64,000 nucleotides of DNA from Mytilus californianus (GCF_021869535.1 NW_026262679.1:83883143-83947142); one strand, 5' to 3'; positions 44,701-54,925 are shown, numbered from the stretch's first letter. Numbers and translations: made by a program. Notes: generated by a model not told the origin, from the letters alone.

Positions 44701-47700
44701 CTTAAATGATGATTCATAATTAAAAAAAAAATAAATAAAAACAGACACATTGATTGAACAACACAGTATGATTTCAACCTTGATCATTAATTGAATAAGT
44801 AAAAATTTTAGCCAAAAAGATTGACTATTCTAGATTTGTTCAAAGTTTTATAAATAATGTTGCCAAAAAAGAATTGGATGTGAAATGCCACATTTTGTTT
44901 AGTTAAATATATTTTGGATGCCTTTTACATTGTGATTTTTGTCTCATTCCAAGTTTTCCTAGTAAATTAATTAATCTATCATATTTATATGTTTCCTTTA
45001 ATTATTTTGTAGCATTTATAAAGTTAGCAGGTTTGGTTGGCTTTACTACATTTGGAATAATTTCCTATTATAAAACAAGAAGAACATGGAGGTATGGTTT
45101 AGAATTTATCACATTATAAATCTGCTTGTATGAATATACTCAGTCTTCTTCTTCTTCTTCCATGTCTTCTATATGTATGTCCTTCCAATTATGGAACACC
45201 TCCTCAATGGATATTATCCAGGTGGGGAAATAATTAAAACTTAAATAGTATGCACTAAAAGTTTTCCACAAATAACTAAAAAAAAAAATCAGTACTATAT
45301 GAAAATAAGGAGATGTGGTATGACTGCCAATGAGACAAATAACCACCAAAGTTCAAATGAAGTGGATGTAAGCAACTCCTAGTTCATGTTTAACTAAATT
45401 TAGTAATACCTGGGACTAATACATTATCTACTTGTCTCAGGTACATGTAATACCATGAATCACTAATACATGTAGGTAATTTTAAATAACACATGTAATT
45501 TGATGTGAAACATTTACATTGATAAATAAAACAAAATTCATGGATACAGAGATTCTCTTGTTATTCTTTAGATTTGATTATCAATTTTCAGTGCATTTTT
45601 GTGAAGGTTTGATACAAAAAGCCTTTTCACCCAGGAGAAATTTCCCAATTATTATTATAATTTGTTTGGTTCTAAAAGTATTTTAAAAAGGGTTGCATAT
45701 TTGATGTAAGAAAGACAGTAGAATTACTATGTCTTGAGCCATTCTGAATGTAACAAGAAGATATTGAGTTTTGATTGATTACAGCTTTTTTTTTAAGAAT
45801 ATCTATCTGTGTAGTTGATTTTACTTTCTTTTAGCATTACATGTTAATAAATTTAAAGATAATTTACATGTCACCTATCTCACTGAGCTAGAAATTTAGG
45901 ACAATAGCAATTTAGTTACAATGTACTTTTAAAACAAAGTATCTGATTTAAATTAATCATAAATTTCACTTAAATGTTCATACTGTATAATTACTTTTAC
46001 TTGTAAGATTTTTTTGGTGAAATGAATTGAAGCAGTCTGCTTGATCTTTCATCTATCAATATTGACTGAAGAACATTTGAAGACAAACCTTAGTGACAGA
46101 TACAGATACATGTATGCTAAATTAAGTTTTCGAATAGTAGATATTCTTTATCTTAGTAGCAACAATATGTGCATCCCCCTGTATTTTGTCATAAAAGCTG
46201 GTTTGTTTTTCCAAAGCTTGTTCTTTCTTGAGAAAGCACATTACATAAAATGCTCACCATAATAATATTCAGCCTACACTATTATCAGGTGAGTATGTCA
46301 TAAATGACCAAAGACATACATTCCTAAGCGCTTCACAATCTTTCGCCCATTACCAAATTGAACTCCCTAATTTCTTTGTCCATTAGGCAATACAGCTATT
46401 GTTAAATGCATCTTCTCACGAAGCACCTGATAGTGTTGCCTTATTTAAATAATTTTTCTCAAAAAAGATCAGCAAAATGCATACTCAGAGCTTTTAGAAC
46501 CAGTTCTGCTGGTACTTAAATTAGTTTTTAGAAAAATACAAAAAATGTCCATATTTTAACTTAAATCTGAAAAGTAGGTATTGACTACTCTCTTAATTTT
46601 CTCAGATTAAGAAGAATAGAACAGAATGATGCTAGATTTGCTGTAGAACCACTCATTATGGCAGAAAGGCAAAGAAGGTATTTTAAAGTTAAAGATGAAT
46701 GTATTTTTTTAACTATTCAATTGATAATTTTATTCAAAATAATAACATATTTCTGTAATGTGCATAGTTGTCCAAATTTTGTACAAATGAGATTTACCTT
46801 GCTGCTGATATGTATTAATGATCTTGAATTGAATATAGGTTCTCATTGAGTTGGTTGATAAATCACCAATCTCAGTTTAAATTATCCCTTTTATAATATG
46901 AAGGTGATAGTGGGTATTAAAGTAGGGCTTGCTTTTAGAGTAATTATCACTTTTATGACATGAAAGAGTGTGGCTGTTTAAGGAAAAAGTTCAGGTAAAT
47001 AAAATTGCAAATCTTCAATTTTTTCTCTCTCCGATTTACGTTAAAAGGGCAAACCAAAATGTGATGTCCAGTTCAGACTCAGCAAACCGGTCGAGAATAT
47101 AATTTTCATGACTTTTCAGGACAATATGACTGATTTGTAAGCCATGCAGTGGACCCTATTCTTATATTTGAATACATACAGCTCTTGCTGTAAAAGGAAA
47201 CCACCAACAAACTTTTTTTTTCTTGAGAGAGAGGGGGTTGGGGCATTTTTGGGCCAACAAATTGATTTGGCTGTTCATTAACTACAAACTCATGATGTAT
47301 ACACACCTAGTTGTTGTATTTTTACAAATTTACAACATGTCAGTAACTGCTAGTAGTCTGTTGTTATTTATGTATTATTGTCATTTTGTTTATTTCCCTT
47401 TATTTCCTATTCTGACATCGGACTCGGACTTCTCTTATACTGAGTTTTGTTGTGCGTTTGTTTTTTCTACATTGGCTAGAGATATAGGGGGAGGGTTGAG
47501 ATCTCTAAAAACATGTTTCACCCCGCCGCAATTTTGCGACTGTCCCAAGTCAGGTGCCTCTGACCTTTGTGAGTCTTGTATCATTTTTAATTTTAGTTTC
47601 CTGTGTATAATTTAGAGTTTAGTATGACGTCCATTATCACTAAACTAGTATACATATTTGTTTAGGGGCCAGCTGAAGGACGCCCCCCGGGTGCGGGAGT

Positions 47701-48557
47701 TTCTCGCTGCATTGAAGACCCATTGGTGGCCTTCGGCTGTTGTCTGCTCTACGGTCGGGTTGTTGTCTCTTTGACACATTCCCCATTTCCATTCTCAATT
47801 TTATGTTCTTTTATTTGTCCCAACTACACTAAGGTACATGGTGTTCCCAAAAAAAACAAATTTCACATGAAACGAGTTACCATTCCAGCAGCAAACCATG
47901 ACAAAATTTGTATATTTGGTAAATTATCTTGATTTTCTTTGTTTTACATCAACTTTAAAGTATTTTGATTGGATTGGAGAAGTATGTGCTTCCTTCTGTA
48001 CGAAAGAAATCTTTCGTCAAAAGTTTTTTTTGGCTTCTATGAAAGGGAATAATTTAATATTTGGTCTGAAGCTTTATAATGTTGAGTGCCGATAGTTTGA
48101 TATTTAACAACACTTATTGTGCAAGGAAAATTTTCGTGAAAGTTTTCTTTGCTTTAGTGAAAGGGAATGATCAGTTATGCTCCAGTATACAAGTTACCTC
48201 AATCAATTACATGCAGAGACACAGGTCCAGACCCAGTATTTTGTCTTTTATTAACAAGAGTCAAGAAGAAATTCAAAACAAACTTGCCATTCAGGTATAA
48301 TTTCTGATGATCTGATATTTAACATTGAAAAATAAACAAATTTTATTTTCAGTACAATGAAATACTGGAGGAAACTTAGAGATGAAGAGAATGAATTGAT
48401 GAAAAATGTCCCACATTGGAAAACTGGTACCTTATATGGAGAACCAGTTTATTACAGTCCAAGGGGCAGATTTGTGGAGCCTAATTTTACAGAATACTAT
48501 GCTCATACTAATTCAAAATCAGCTGCATATCACAGAAATGAAGCACGCAAACATTAA
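41800..48557 (+). CDS. NDUFA13: NDUFA13 / GRIM-19, complex I accessory subunit, complete (4 exons, 148 aa)
   Basis: Accessory subunit of mitochondrial respiratory complex I (NADH:ubiquinone oxidoreductase), anchored in the inner membrane by one N-terminal helix; in vertebrates also studied as GRIM-19. Exons: 41800-41890, 45013-45091, 46606-46677, 48353-48557; phases 1, 2, 2 agree and the sum is 447 nt. The N-terminus MSRIGYTQDMPPPGGYRPIQ matches the family hallmark QDMPPPGGY. Exon 2 gives the membrane helix (LAGLVGFTTFGIISYY) followed by KTRRTW. Exon 4 gives LMKNVPHWKTG...LYGEPVYYSPRGRFVEP, the counterpart of the vertebrate VPDWKVGE region; the C-terminal tail is mussel-specific and His/Asn-rich. 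ATG 41800 chosen because QDMPPPGGY normally begins about residue 8, although the frame is open upstream to an ATG at 41659. The stop overlaps AATAAA (48557-48562). Confidence 0.93.
41997..42170. mobile_element. 174-bp MITE with CRE-like motifs, NDUFA13 intron 1
   Basis: Inverted ends ATACACCTTATCGCTATT (41997-) and AATAGCGATAAGGTGTAT (to 42170). Inside are TGACGTCAT (42052-42060) and TGACGTCAA (42104-42112), plus a GGCGTCAG. These CRE/ATF-like words are about 160-220 bp downstream of NDUFA13 exon 1. No clear target duplication beyond 'ta'. Confidence 0.7.
42846..43262 (-). pseudogene. 3' end of a LINE (CR1/L2/Jockey-type), truncated
   Basis: Read on the minus strand from about 43256, an open frame gives SYGERRFDKAAPTLWNSLPS followed by SLRSVNSLDVFKKQLKTHLF and a TGA at 43127-43129. 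'AAP.LWNSLP' plus 'S...FK..LKTHLF' is the well-known extreme C-terminus of non-LTR retrotransposon ORF2 proteins. About 270 bp of 3' UTR follows, ending in an ATTT-type tail (ATAAATAAATAAATA on plus, 42858-42876), typical of LINEs with microsatellite tails. Everything upstream of the last 40 codons is missing (5' truncation). In NDUFA13 intron 1. Confidence 0.8.
44485..44598 (+). repeat. Dispersed repeat R2 fragment
   Basis: 'tgctgcgttgaggacccatt', 'ggtgaccttgggctgttttc', 'ggttgggttgttgtctcttt' and 'tttccattctctattct'. Same family at 47320-47810, 49960-50062 (+) and 49465-49620, 4218-4300 (-). In NDUFA13 intron 1. Confidence 0.7.
45306..45375 (+). repeat. Dispersed repeat R1 fragment
   Basis: GGAGATGTGGTATGACTGCC, AATGAGACAAATAACCACC, then 'gttcaaatgaagtggatgta' 'agcaactcctag'. 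In NDUFA13 intron 2. Confidence 0.65.
47320..47812 (+). repeat. Dispersed repeat R2, longest copy
   Basis: Conserved words in order: 'cagtaactgctagtagtctg', 'tctgacatcggactcggact', 'ggctagagatatagggggag', 'ccccgccgcaattttgcgac', 'tgtcccaagtcaggtgcctc', 'ggggccagctgaaggacgcc', 'gcattgaagacccattggtg', 'ggtcgggttgttgtctcttt' and 'attccccatttccattctca'. About 490 bp, apparently near complete. The word 'ctgtcccaagtcagg' also occurs at the far end of R1 (12400 region), so R1 and R2 share a segment. In NDUFA13 intron 3. Frames inside are not genes. Confidence 0.7.
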
Positions 48558-48785
48558 ATAAACAAGTTCGTAGATTCTAATATTATATGTATGAATGTAA
48601 TTATAAATGTTTGTTAAATACAAAATGAATTGAATTGATTTATTTAATCTAATTCCACCAAATGTTTAACAAAAAGTAGACTTTAATATTAAATGAAAAC
48701 TTACACATGCTTAAAAGCTACAATTTAAAAAAAATGATATTGCCACTGCTGGGACAGCATAATGAATTGCACTTATAATAAGAAT

Positions 48786-49232
48786 AAGAAGATGTGGTAG
48801 GAAATGAGACAACTCTTCAACAGAGACCAGGGCTCTCGGTCATAAAACTTTTCAGTACTCGGAGTACAAAATTTGTGCTCGAAACACCAAATCCATGATT
48901 TTGATTGGTTGATATCTGAGTCTGAGTACGAAAATCGCGCTCGAAAGTTTTATGACCGCAAGGCCAGATGAAGTAGATTTAAGCAACTAGAGGTGATAGT
49001 AAGGCTATCAACATTGAGCAACACCTAATATGGTATTGGAAGCTTTAAAAGGTCCTGACATGACAAAAAGGTAAAGCAATTCAAACGAAAGAACCAACAA
49101 CCTGATTTATGTACAAAACAGAAACAAAAAATGATAGACAGCAACCAATGATATCATGACTTTAGACAGGCACATACAGAATGTGGTGGTGTTAAACATA
49201 TTTGCAAGCCTCCCCTTAACACTTACCGTAGT
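48786..49232 (+). repeat. Dispersed repeat R1 with a nested hairpin insertion
   Basis: Head 'gaagatgtggtaggaaatga' then 'gacaactcttcaacagagac', interrupted by a 131-bp hairpin element (48834-48964), then the R1 body resumes 'agatgaagtagatttaagca' and 'gcaattcaaacgaaagaacc' and ends 'aggcacatacagaatgtggt'. Just downstream of NDUFA13. Confidence 0.65.
48834..48964. mobile_element. 131-bp hairpin MITE nested in R1
   Basis: GGTCATAAAACTTTTCAGTA at the left and its approximate inverse 'gcgctcgaaagttttatgac' at the right. Inner words 'ggagtacaaaatttgtgctcg' and 'gagtacgaaaatcgcgctcg' are also complementary-related. Insertion splits an R1 copy, so it is younger than that copy. Confidence 0.65.
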
Positions 49233-49464
49233 TTAACAGCGAAACCTATAGAAATTCTACCTGACGATATCGGGATATGGGTACTTACTCAAATCTAAAC
49301 CTGAAGCTTTGATAATATTAAAAAGCAGGCACAAATAAAAGAATAAATAATGTCAAAATGTTCAGACTTTAAATTAATCTTTATTTGGGTAAGTTGATGC
49401 AAGCACATGATCTGTTTTGTTTCTTAAATAGTTAAAGGCAAAAATGTTAAAAAGAATATATAAT

Positions 49465-49620
49465 ATAATGTGGAATAAAATTGAGGATGGAAATGGGGAA
49501 TATGTCAAAGATACAACAACCCCACCAAAGAGCAGATAACAGCCGAAGGCCACCAATAGGTCTTCAATGGAGCGAGAAAATCCCGTACCTGTAGGTGGGC
49601 CTCAGCTGGCCCTAAACACA
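49465..49620 (-). repeat. Dispersed repeat R2, reverse orientation
   Basis: 'aaaattgaggatggaaatgg', 'aaagatacaacaaccccacc', 'aaagagcagataacagccga', 'aggccaccaataggtcttca' and 'tgggcctcagctggcccta'. The 'cagctggcccc' end matches 'ggggccagctg' at 47666. The frame that covers it is a repeat artefact. Confidence 0.65.
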
Positions 49621-49959
49621 TTAAAAATGAGCTATGAACATAAGTAGTTCATACATTTTTCTGCGAAGGTTTAAACAAATTTTAAACAAATAATCTTTAC
49701 TGTGGGTTAGCATGAGTTAACAGTCATCATCCTATAAATTAACGACTGTTGGTTATATTGAAAAATTAGAATCTTCAATGCAGCTAGAACTTGAATGCAG
49801 TGTTTATTTATGTAATTTGATGTGTCATTGTATGCAAAAGAGACACACTCCTTTGCACTATGTTGCAATTCCTACAAGTCTTGTGAATCAATGAGTAAAT
49901 GGCCTCCCTTCTTGTTCTCATATATTTTATGATGGTATGATACTAATACCAATCTCCGG

Positions 49960-50066
49960 TTGCAGGATTTTCTTGCTGTGTTGAAGACCCATTGGTGGCC
50001 TTGGGCTGGTTTTTGCTCTTTTTTGGTCGGCATTCCCCATTTCCATTCTCAATTTTATCCCTTGAA
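49960..50066 (+). repeat. Dispersed repeat R2, cut off by the F2 element
   Basis: 'aggattttcttgctgtgttg', 'aagacccattggtggccttg' and 'attccccatttccattctca' then 'attttatccc', after which the F2 element begins within about 10 bp. Confidence 0.65.
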
Positions 50067-50142
50067 CAGGTTCATTTTTATACGACCGCAAAAAAATTTT
50101 TGTGGTCGTATATTGGTATGACGTTGGCGTCGTCGTCGTCCG

Positions 50143-50177
<35 letters not shown>

Positions 50178-51000
50178 CAGCGTCGTCTGGCGTCGTCCGA
50201 AGACACATTGGTTTTCGCACTCTAACTTTAGTTTAAGTGAATGGATCTTTATGAAATTTTACCACAAGGTTCAATACCACAAAAGGAAGGCTGGGATTGA
50301 TTTTGGGGGTTATGGTAATAACAGTAAAGGAATTAGGGGCCAAAAAGGGGCCAAAAATAAGCATTTTTGTAACTTCCAGACATAACTTGTGTGTTAGTGT
50401 ATGGATCTCTCTGACATTGTACCACAAGGTTCCATATCACTAAAGGAATGCTGGGATTGATTTTGGGGGTAATTGCCTCCAAATTTTAGGAATTAGGGGC
50501 CAAAAAAGGGGCAAAAAACAAGCATTTTTCTAGTTTCATGACAATAACTTGTGTGTAAGTGTATGGATCTTTCTGAAATTGTACTACAAGGTTCCATATC
50601 ACAAAGGGAAAGCTGGGTTTGAGTTTGGGGGTAATTGCCCTAATCGTTTAGGAATTTGGGGCCAAAAAGGGGCCAAAAAACACATTTTTTTCTAGTTTCC
50701 AGACAATAACTTGTGTTCAAGTGTATGGATCTCTCTGAAATTGTACTGCAAGGTACCATACCACAAAGGGAAGGCTGGGATTGAGTTTGGGGGTGATGAA
50801 TCATAATGGGGGTTCAAAAAATTTTGGGGGGGGATTTATTTTTTTTTCCTTTTTTTTCTTTTTTTCCTTTTTTGTTTCTTTTAAAATTTTCCATTTTAAG
50901 TTGGTTATTTCTGATTTATATTTAAAATCAAATAATAATGATATGGTAGGAGATACACACCAAACAGGATGTGTAAATTATTATATAATAAGTATTGTGC

Positions 51001-51210
51001 AATAGCAAGAAATTTTCAATTGCACAGTATTGCACAATAGCAAGAAATCTTCAATTGCACAGTATTGCGCAATAGCAAGAAATCTTCAATTGCACAGTAT
51101 TGCGCAATAGCAAGAAATATCCAATAGCACAATATTGCGCAATAGCAAGAAATTGTCAATTGTACAGTATTGCGCAATAGCAAGAAATATTTAATAGCAC
51201 AGGATTGTGC
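51001..51210 (+). repeat. 35-bp tandem array, 6 units
   Basis: Unit 'aatagcaagaaatcttcaat' + 'tgcacagtattgcgc', exactly 35 bp, six times. Variants alternate 'caattgcacagt' and 'caatagcacaat'. Ends where the next block begins. Confidence 0.9.
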
Positions 51211-51239
51211 AAAAGAAGATACTTCCTATAAATTGCTTA

Positions 51240-52260
51240 TTTCTTGACCAATTTCAATGGGGTTTTATTCTTGATTTTATTGGGTTTTTTAATATGCTGA
51301 ATCTAACCGTGTATTTAGTTTTTGGATTTTGGGCCCCGTTTTTAAATTGGTCCACATTGAGGTCCAAAGGGTCCAAAATTAAACTTTGTTTGATTTCATC
51401 AAAAATTGAATTATTGGGGTTCTTTGATATGCCGAATCTAACTGTGTATTTAGATTCTTAAATTTTGGTTCCGTTTTCAAATTGGTCTACATTAAGGTCC
51501 AAAGGGTCCAAAATTAAACTTAGTTTGATTTTAACAAAAATTGAATTCTTAGGGTTCTTTGATATGCTGAATCTAAACATGTATTTAGATTTGTGATTAT
51601 GGGCCCAGTTTTCAAGTTGGTCCAAATCGGGGTCCAAAATTAAACTTTGTTTGATTTCAATAAAAATTGAATATATGGGGTTCTTTGATATGCTGAATCT
51701 TACCATGTATTTAGATTTTTGATTTTTGGGCCCCGTTATCAACTTTGTCCACATTGAGGTTAAAAGGGTTCAAAATTAAACTTTGTTTGATTTCATCAAA
51801 AATTGAATTATTGGGGTTCTTTGATATGCCGAATCTAACCGTGTATTTAGATTCTTAATTTTTGGTTCCGTTTTCAAATTTGTCTACATTAAGGTCCAAA
51901 GGGTCCAAAATTAAACTTAGTTTGATTTTAACAAAAATTGAATTCTTAGGGTTCTTTGATATGCTGAATCTAAACATGTATTTAGATTTTTGATTATGGG
52001 CCCAGTTTTCAAGTTGGTCCAAATCGGGGTCCAAAATTAAACTTTGTTTGATTTCAACAAAAATTGAATATATGGGGTTCTTTGATATGCTGAATCTAAC
52101 CATGTATTTAGATTTTTGATTTTTGGGCCCCGTTATTAACTTTGTCCACATTGAGGTCAAAAGGGTCCAAAATTAAACTTTGTTTGATTTCATCAAAAAT
52201 TGAATTCTTGGGGTTCTTTGATATGCTGAATCTAACCATGTATTTAGATTTTGGATATTG
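51240..52260 (+). repeat. Higher-order tandem array, trimer period about 397 bp
   Basis: The word 'ttctttgatatgc' occurs at about 51420, 51555, 51680, 51817, 51952, 52078 and 52213, giving spacings 135, 125, 137, 135, 126, 135. Units three apart are most alike: for example 'gaattattggggttctttga' at 51406 and 51803, and 'cccagttttcaagttggtcc' at 51604 and 52001. So it is a trimeric higher-order repeat ABC-ABC-A. Minus-strand frames of about 100 codons run through it but are repeat artefacts. Confidence 0.85.
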
Positions 52261-52471
52261 GACCATAATAGGTGAATGTCCAATTTAAGATTTTTAAGTT
52301 CTTAGACCACATTCAATCTGTGTTAGAAACCTATGCTGTGTCAAATATTTAATCACAATCCAAATCCAAAGCTGTATCAAGCTTGAATGTTGTGTCCATA
52401 CTTCCCCCAACTGTTCAGGGTTCGACCTCTGCGGTCGTATCAAGCTGCGCCCTGCGGAGCATTTTATTCCA

Positions 52472-53201
52472 TTTTTGTCTCGCCTGCACAGACTATGAAA
52501 CATGGATTACAATCTGATGAAGGTGCAAACTATTTGTTTAAAGCTTTATATTTTAGAAGGTAGAATACTTGGATGCTGCATACTTTGTATGCAGATATTT
52601 TATGATACAAACTTTCCATCTGACATATGACCATTGTCCTAGACCTCTTTTTCATGGTTCTGCAACTGCTTGAGTTTTTTTTTGTCATGTGAATACTCAC
52701 TTATTATGGGTAATAGAATTATATTTGGTATATGGGTTCCTTGCAAGGTCTAAATGTCCCTCAGACGAGGTTCAACTGACCTCGACCTCATTTCATGGAT
52801 CAGTGATTAAGGTTACAGTTTCTTGGTCAAGTCTCTATCTCAGATACTATAAGCAATAGGTCCACTATATTTGGTGTATGGAATAAATGTAAGGTGTACA
52901 TGTCAGACTCAGGTTTCATCTTATCTTGACCTCATTTTCATGGTTCATTGGTCAATGTTAATTTTTTGTTGTATGGATTATCATATGGTGCGTGGAATGA
53001 TTGTTAGGCGAACATGTCTGTCATGGTAGGGTTCGTATGACTTTGACCTAGTTTTTATAGTTCATTTTACAATATACTATTTTCGTAATTAGGTCTGTTT
53101 CTCAGTTGCTATAAGCATTAGTATAACTATATTCGGTGTATAGTGTAAAGAAATTCAATCATGTTGAGTAAAGCAGGCGAGACATTTCAGCGTGTGCACA
53201 C
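52472..53201 (+). mobile_element. Element family F5, directly abutting F2 copy 2
   Basis: Left end TTTTGTCTCGCCTGCACAG (52474-) and right end AAGCAGGCGAGACATTTCAG are inverted copies (GTCTCGCCTGC / GCAGGCGAGAC). A terminal palindrome GTGTGCACAC follows at 53192-53201. Body contains about 150-bp diverged units with 'gacctcattttcatggttca'-type words (52790, 52930, 53043). The right motif AGGCGAGACA is shared with F4. Confidence 0.6.
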
Positions 53202-53319
53202 TTGTTGCATATAGTTATTTGATTTCATCTTAAATTGATTAGATTTAAAACATTCATTTATATTTATGAATTTATTTATTTTGAAACGTTTAAAAAATAT
53301 TTTATACCAATATAAATAA

Positions 53320-53770
53320 TCTTTCTCAGTCAGTCAGTAGTCTGTCGTTTGTTAACTTTTAACTTCAAACTGGATACCAAACTTGACCACACACCAAAAA
53401 TGTCAGACAACTCCTTATAGAAGTTATCGCCCTCAAATGATGATGTTTACCATTTGTTTTTGCAATTTTGGTTGTTATCTTTAAAACTTTGAAAGATAAT
53501 GTGAATGGCAAGAGTTATAACAGGCGACTTTTACCATTTTTTTTTACGGTAACTAGAAGATAAGAAGAAACTAAACGTCGAAAATGATGATCTACAAATA
53601 AGCCAACACTGCCAAAATTGTCTTTTGACTCCTTATAGGAATTACTGCTATTAAAGACGATCTTAATGCCTTTCTGTTTTTTTTTTTCGGGAACAATTGT
53701 AGATCATTAATTGCCCTTGAAATGAGATTTTAACCCTTTTGTGTGAATTTGTTGTTGTTGCGGAAACTAT
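53320..53770 (+). repeat. Decayed tandem-unit remnant, F1-like interior
   Basis: 'gtctgtcgtttgttaacttt' and 'ctggataccaaacttgacca', 'ctccttatagaagttatcgc' and 'ctccttataggaattactgc' resemble units of the element at 40035-40910 ('ccttattggagttattgtcc', 'aaccaaacttggccacaatc'). No intact ends. Confidence 0.45.
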
Positions 53771-53849
53771 AGGAGATGCACTATAATCAAAACGATTACT
53801 AGTATTATGACAAGATCTAATATTAAGTCAATATGGCTAAAATTGTCAG

Positions 53850-54925
53850 TTGATGATTCAGTAGATGATTTTGTCAGGCAACGGGCTAAATGCAAAAAGA
53901 AGACGTTTCTATACATGTCTTTTCTTCATGACAAACATGTCCCGCAGATTAATCCCAGAAAAAAAGTTTTTGTGTGTAAATCACATTACATAAACTGCTT
54001 AATAACGAAATTAGGCATTGGCAATTCACGTGGAAACTCAACATATACGCCCACGATACTTACCAAAGAGGAAATCGGGAATACAAATAGGTGTATTCTA
54101 TGTTTCTGATGAATTTCAACCACAGATGAGATCTTATCTTACTTCACAGTGCTGGATACCCAAATTACATGGGTGTCCTTACACACAATATCATATTGCT
54201 GGGTCTGTCGGTTTCTCCACGAAATATCCATTCAAACTATTAACATAAATTTTATCAGCAGTCAAATCAGGGTTTCAGCGTTACTGTGGAACTACCTAAC
54301 TAATAAAGGGGCAGTGCAAATCAGATATGGATACTAGAAAAAATAAAATCTTAAGTTTCTTTCCTCTTGCAATAGCATACACAAATTTGATTTTCTACCC
54401 TTTACTCTAGAAGCTTAGCTTTCACGTTCCACAGTATGGATGATATCCTATCAATAGTTAAAGCAAAGTTTGGTGACTATGTTCAACGCATCTATCTCTT
54501 CGAGATTGAAATAAAGAATACCAAAGTTCAGTTAAGCCTGCCTCATATCTTGACTTACATCTATACTAGGGACGGTTGAGAACAGAACTTACGATGAAAG
54601 GGATGATTTCAGCTTTGTAATTAGAGAAATTTCCATTGCTATTTAGCAACATTATATCAACGCCTGTATATGGACTATACATCTCCCAGTTGATACGATA
54701 TTCTAGAGTTTGCGTTTTCTATCATGATGGAAGATATTGATCCAATGGTTCGAAGTGGTAAAGTTGAAGACGTCCTTTCAAAAGTTTGAATCGCCATCAC
54801 GATTTGGTTGACCGTTATTGAATTTCTGTGTCACAGATGAACACGGATATGTTTCCATTATCGTAACCACAATCCCGTCCTTTTCCCTTGATATTGACAT
54901 CACAGAATTAGACTAGGCATTGGAT
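53850..54925 (+). pseudogene. Decayed reverse-transcriptase retrotransposon copy 1
   Basis: Matches, across several frames, a bivalve reverse-transcriptase protein family I know: CKSHYINCLITKLGIGNSRG (about 53970-54030), then CWIPKLHGCPY (about 54146-54180), the finger-region motif corresponding to 'WLPKLHK.PY'. The active-site strand decays to MDDILSI at 54434-54454 (canonical YMDD context), then YGLYISQLIRYSRVC around 54664-54714. Stops and frameshifts interrupt it in several places and the central palm region is deleted, so it is inactive. Retroelement class (Penelope- or DIRS-related) not resolved. Confidence 0.72.

Larger units (their letters stand above)
50075..52462 (+). mobile_element. 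Tandem-repeat element, family F2, copy 2 (2.4 kb, three tandem blocks)
   Basis: Same ends as 29566-31190: hairpin ATACGACCGCAAAA...TGGTCGTAT at left, GTCGTC microsatellite (50126-50196, longer than in copy 1), and right end GCGGTCGTATCAAGCTGCGC with hairpin CTGCGGAGC. Inside, in order: the 150/162 bp units (50200-50800), a six-unit 35-bp array (51001-51210), and a 135/125/137 bp higher-order array (about 51240-52260). Copy 1 has only the first block, so the others were gained here or lost there. Confidence 0.75.

Noticed and set aside
49927..50225. Arg-rich or Val-rich frames of 77-97 residues
   Set aside because: Produced by the GTCGTC microsatellite at the F2 left end read in different frames.
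51458..52160. Two about 100-residue minus-strand frames resembling each other
   Set aside because: They lie in the 397-bp higher-order array and repeat with its period; no independent evidence of coding.
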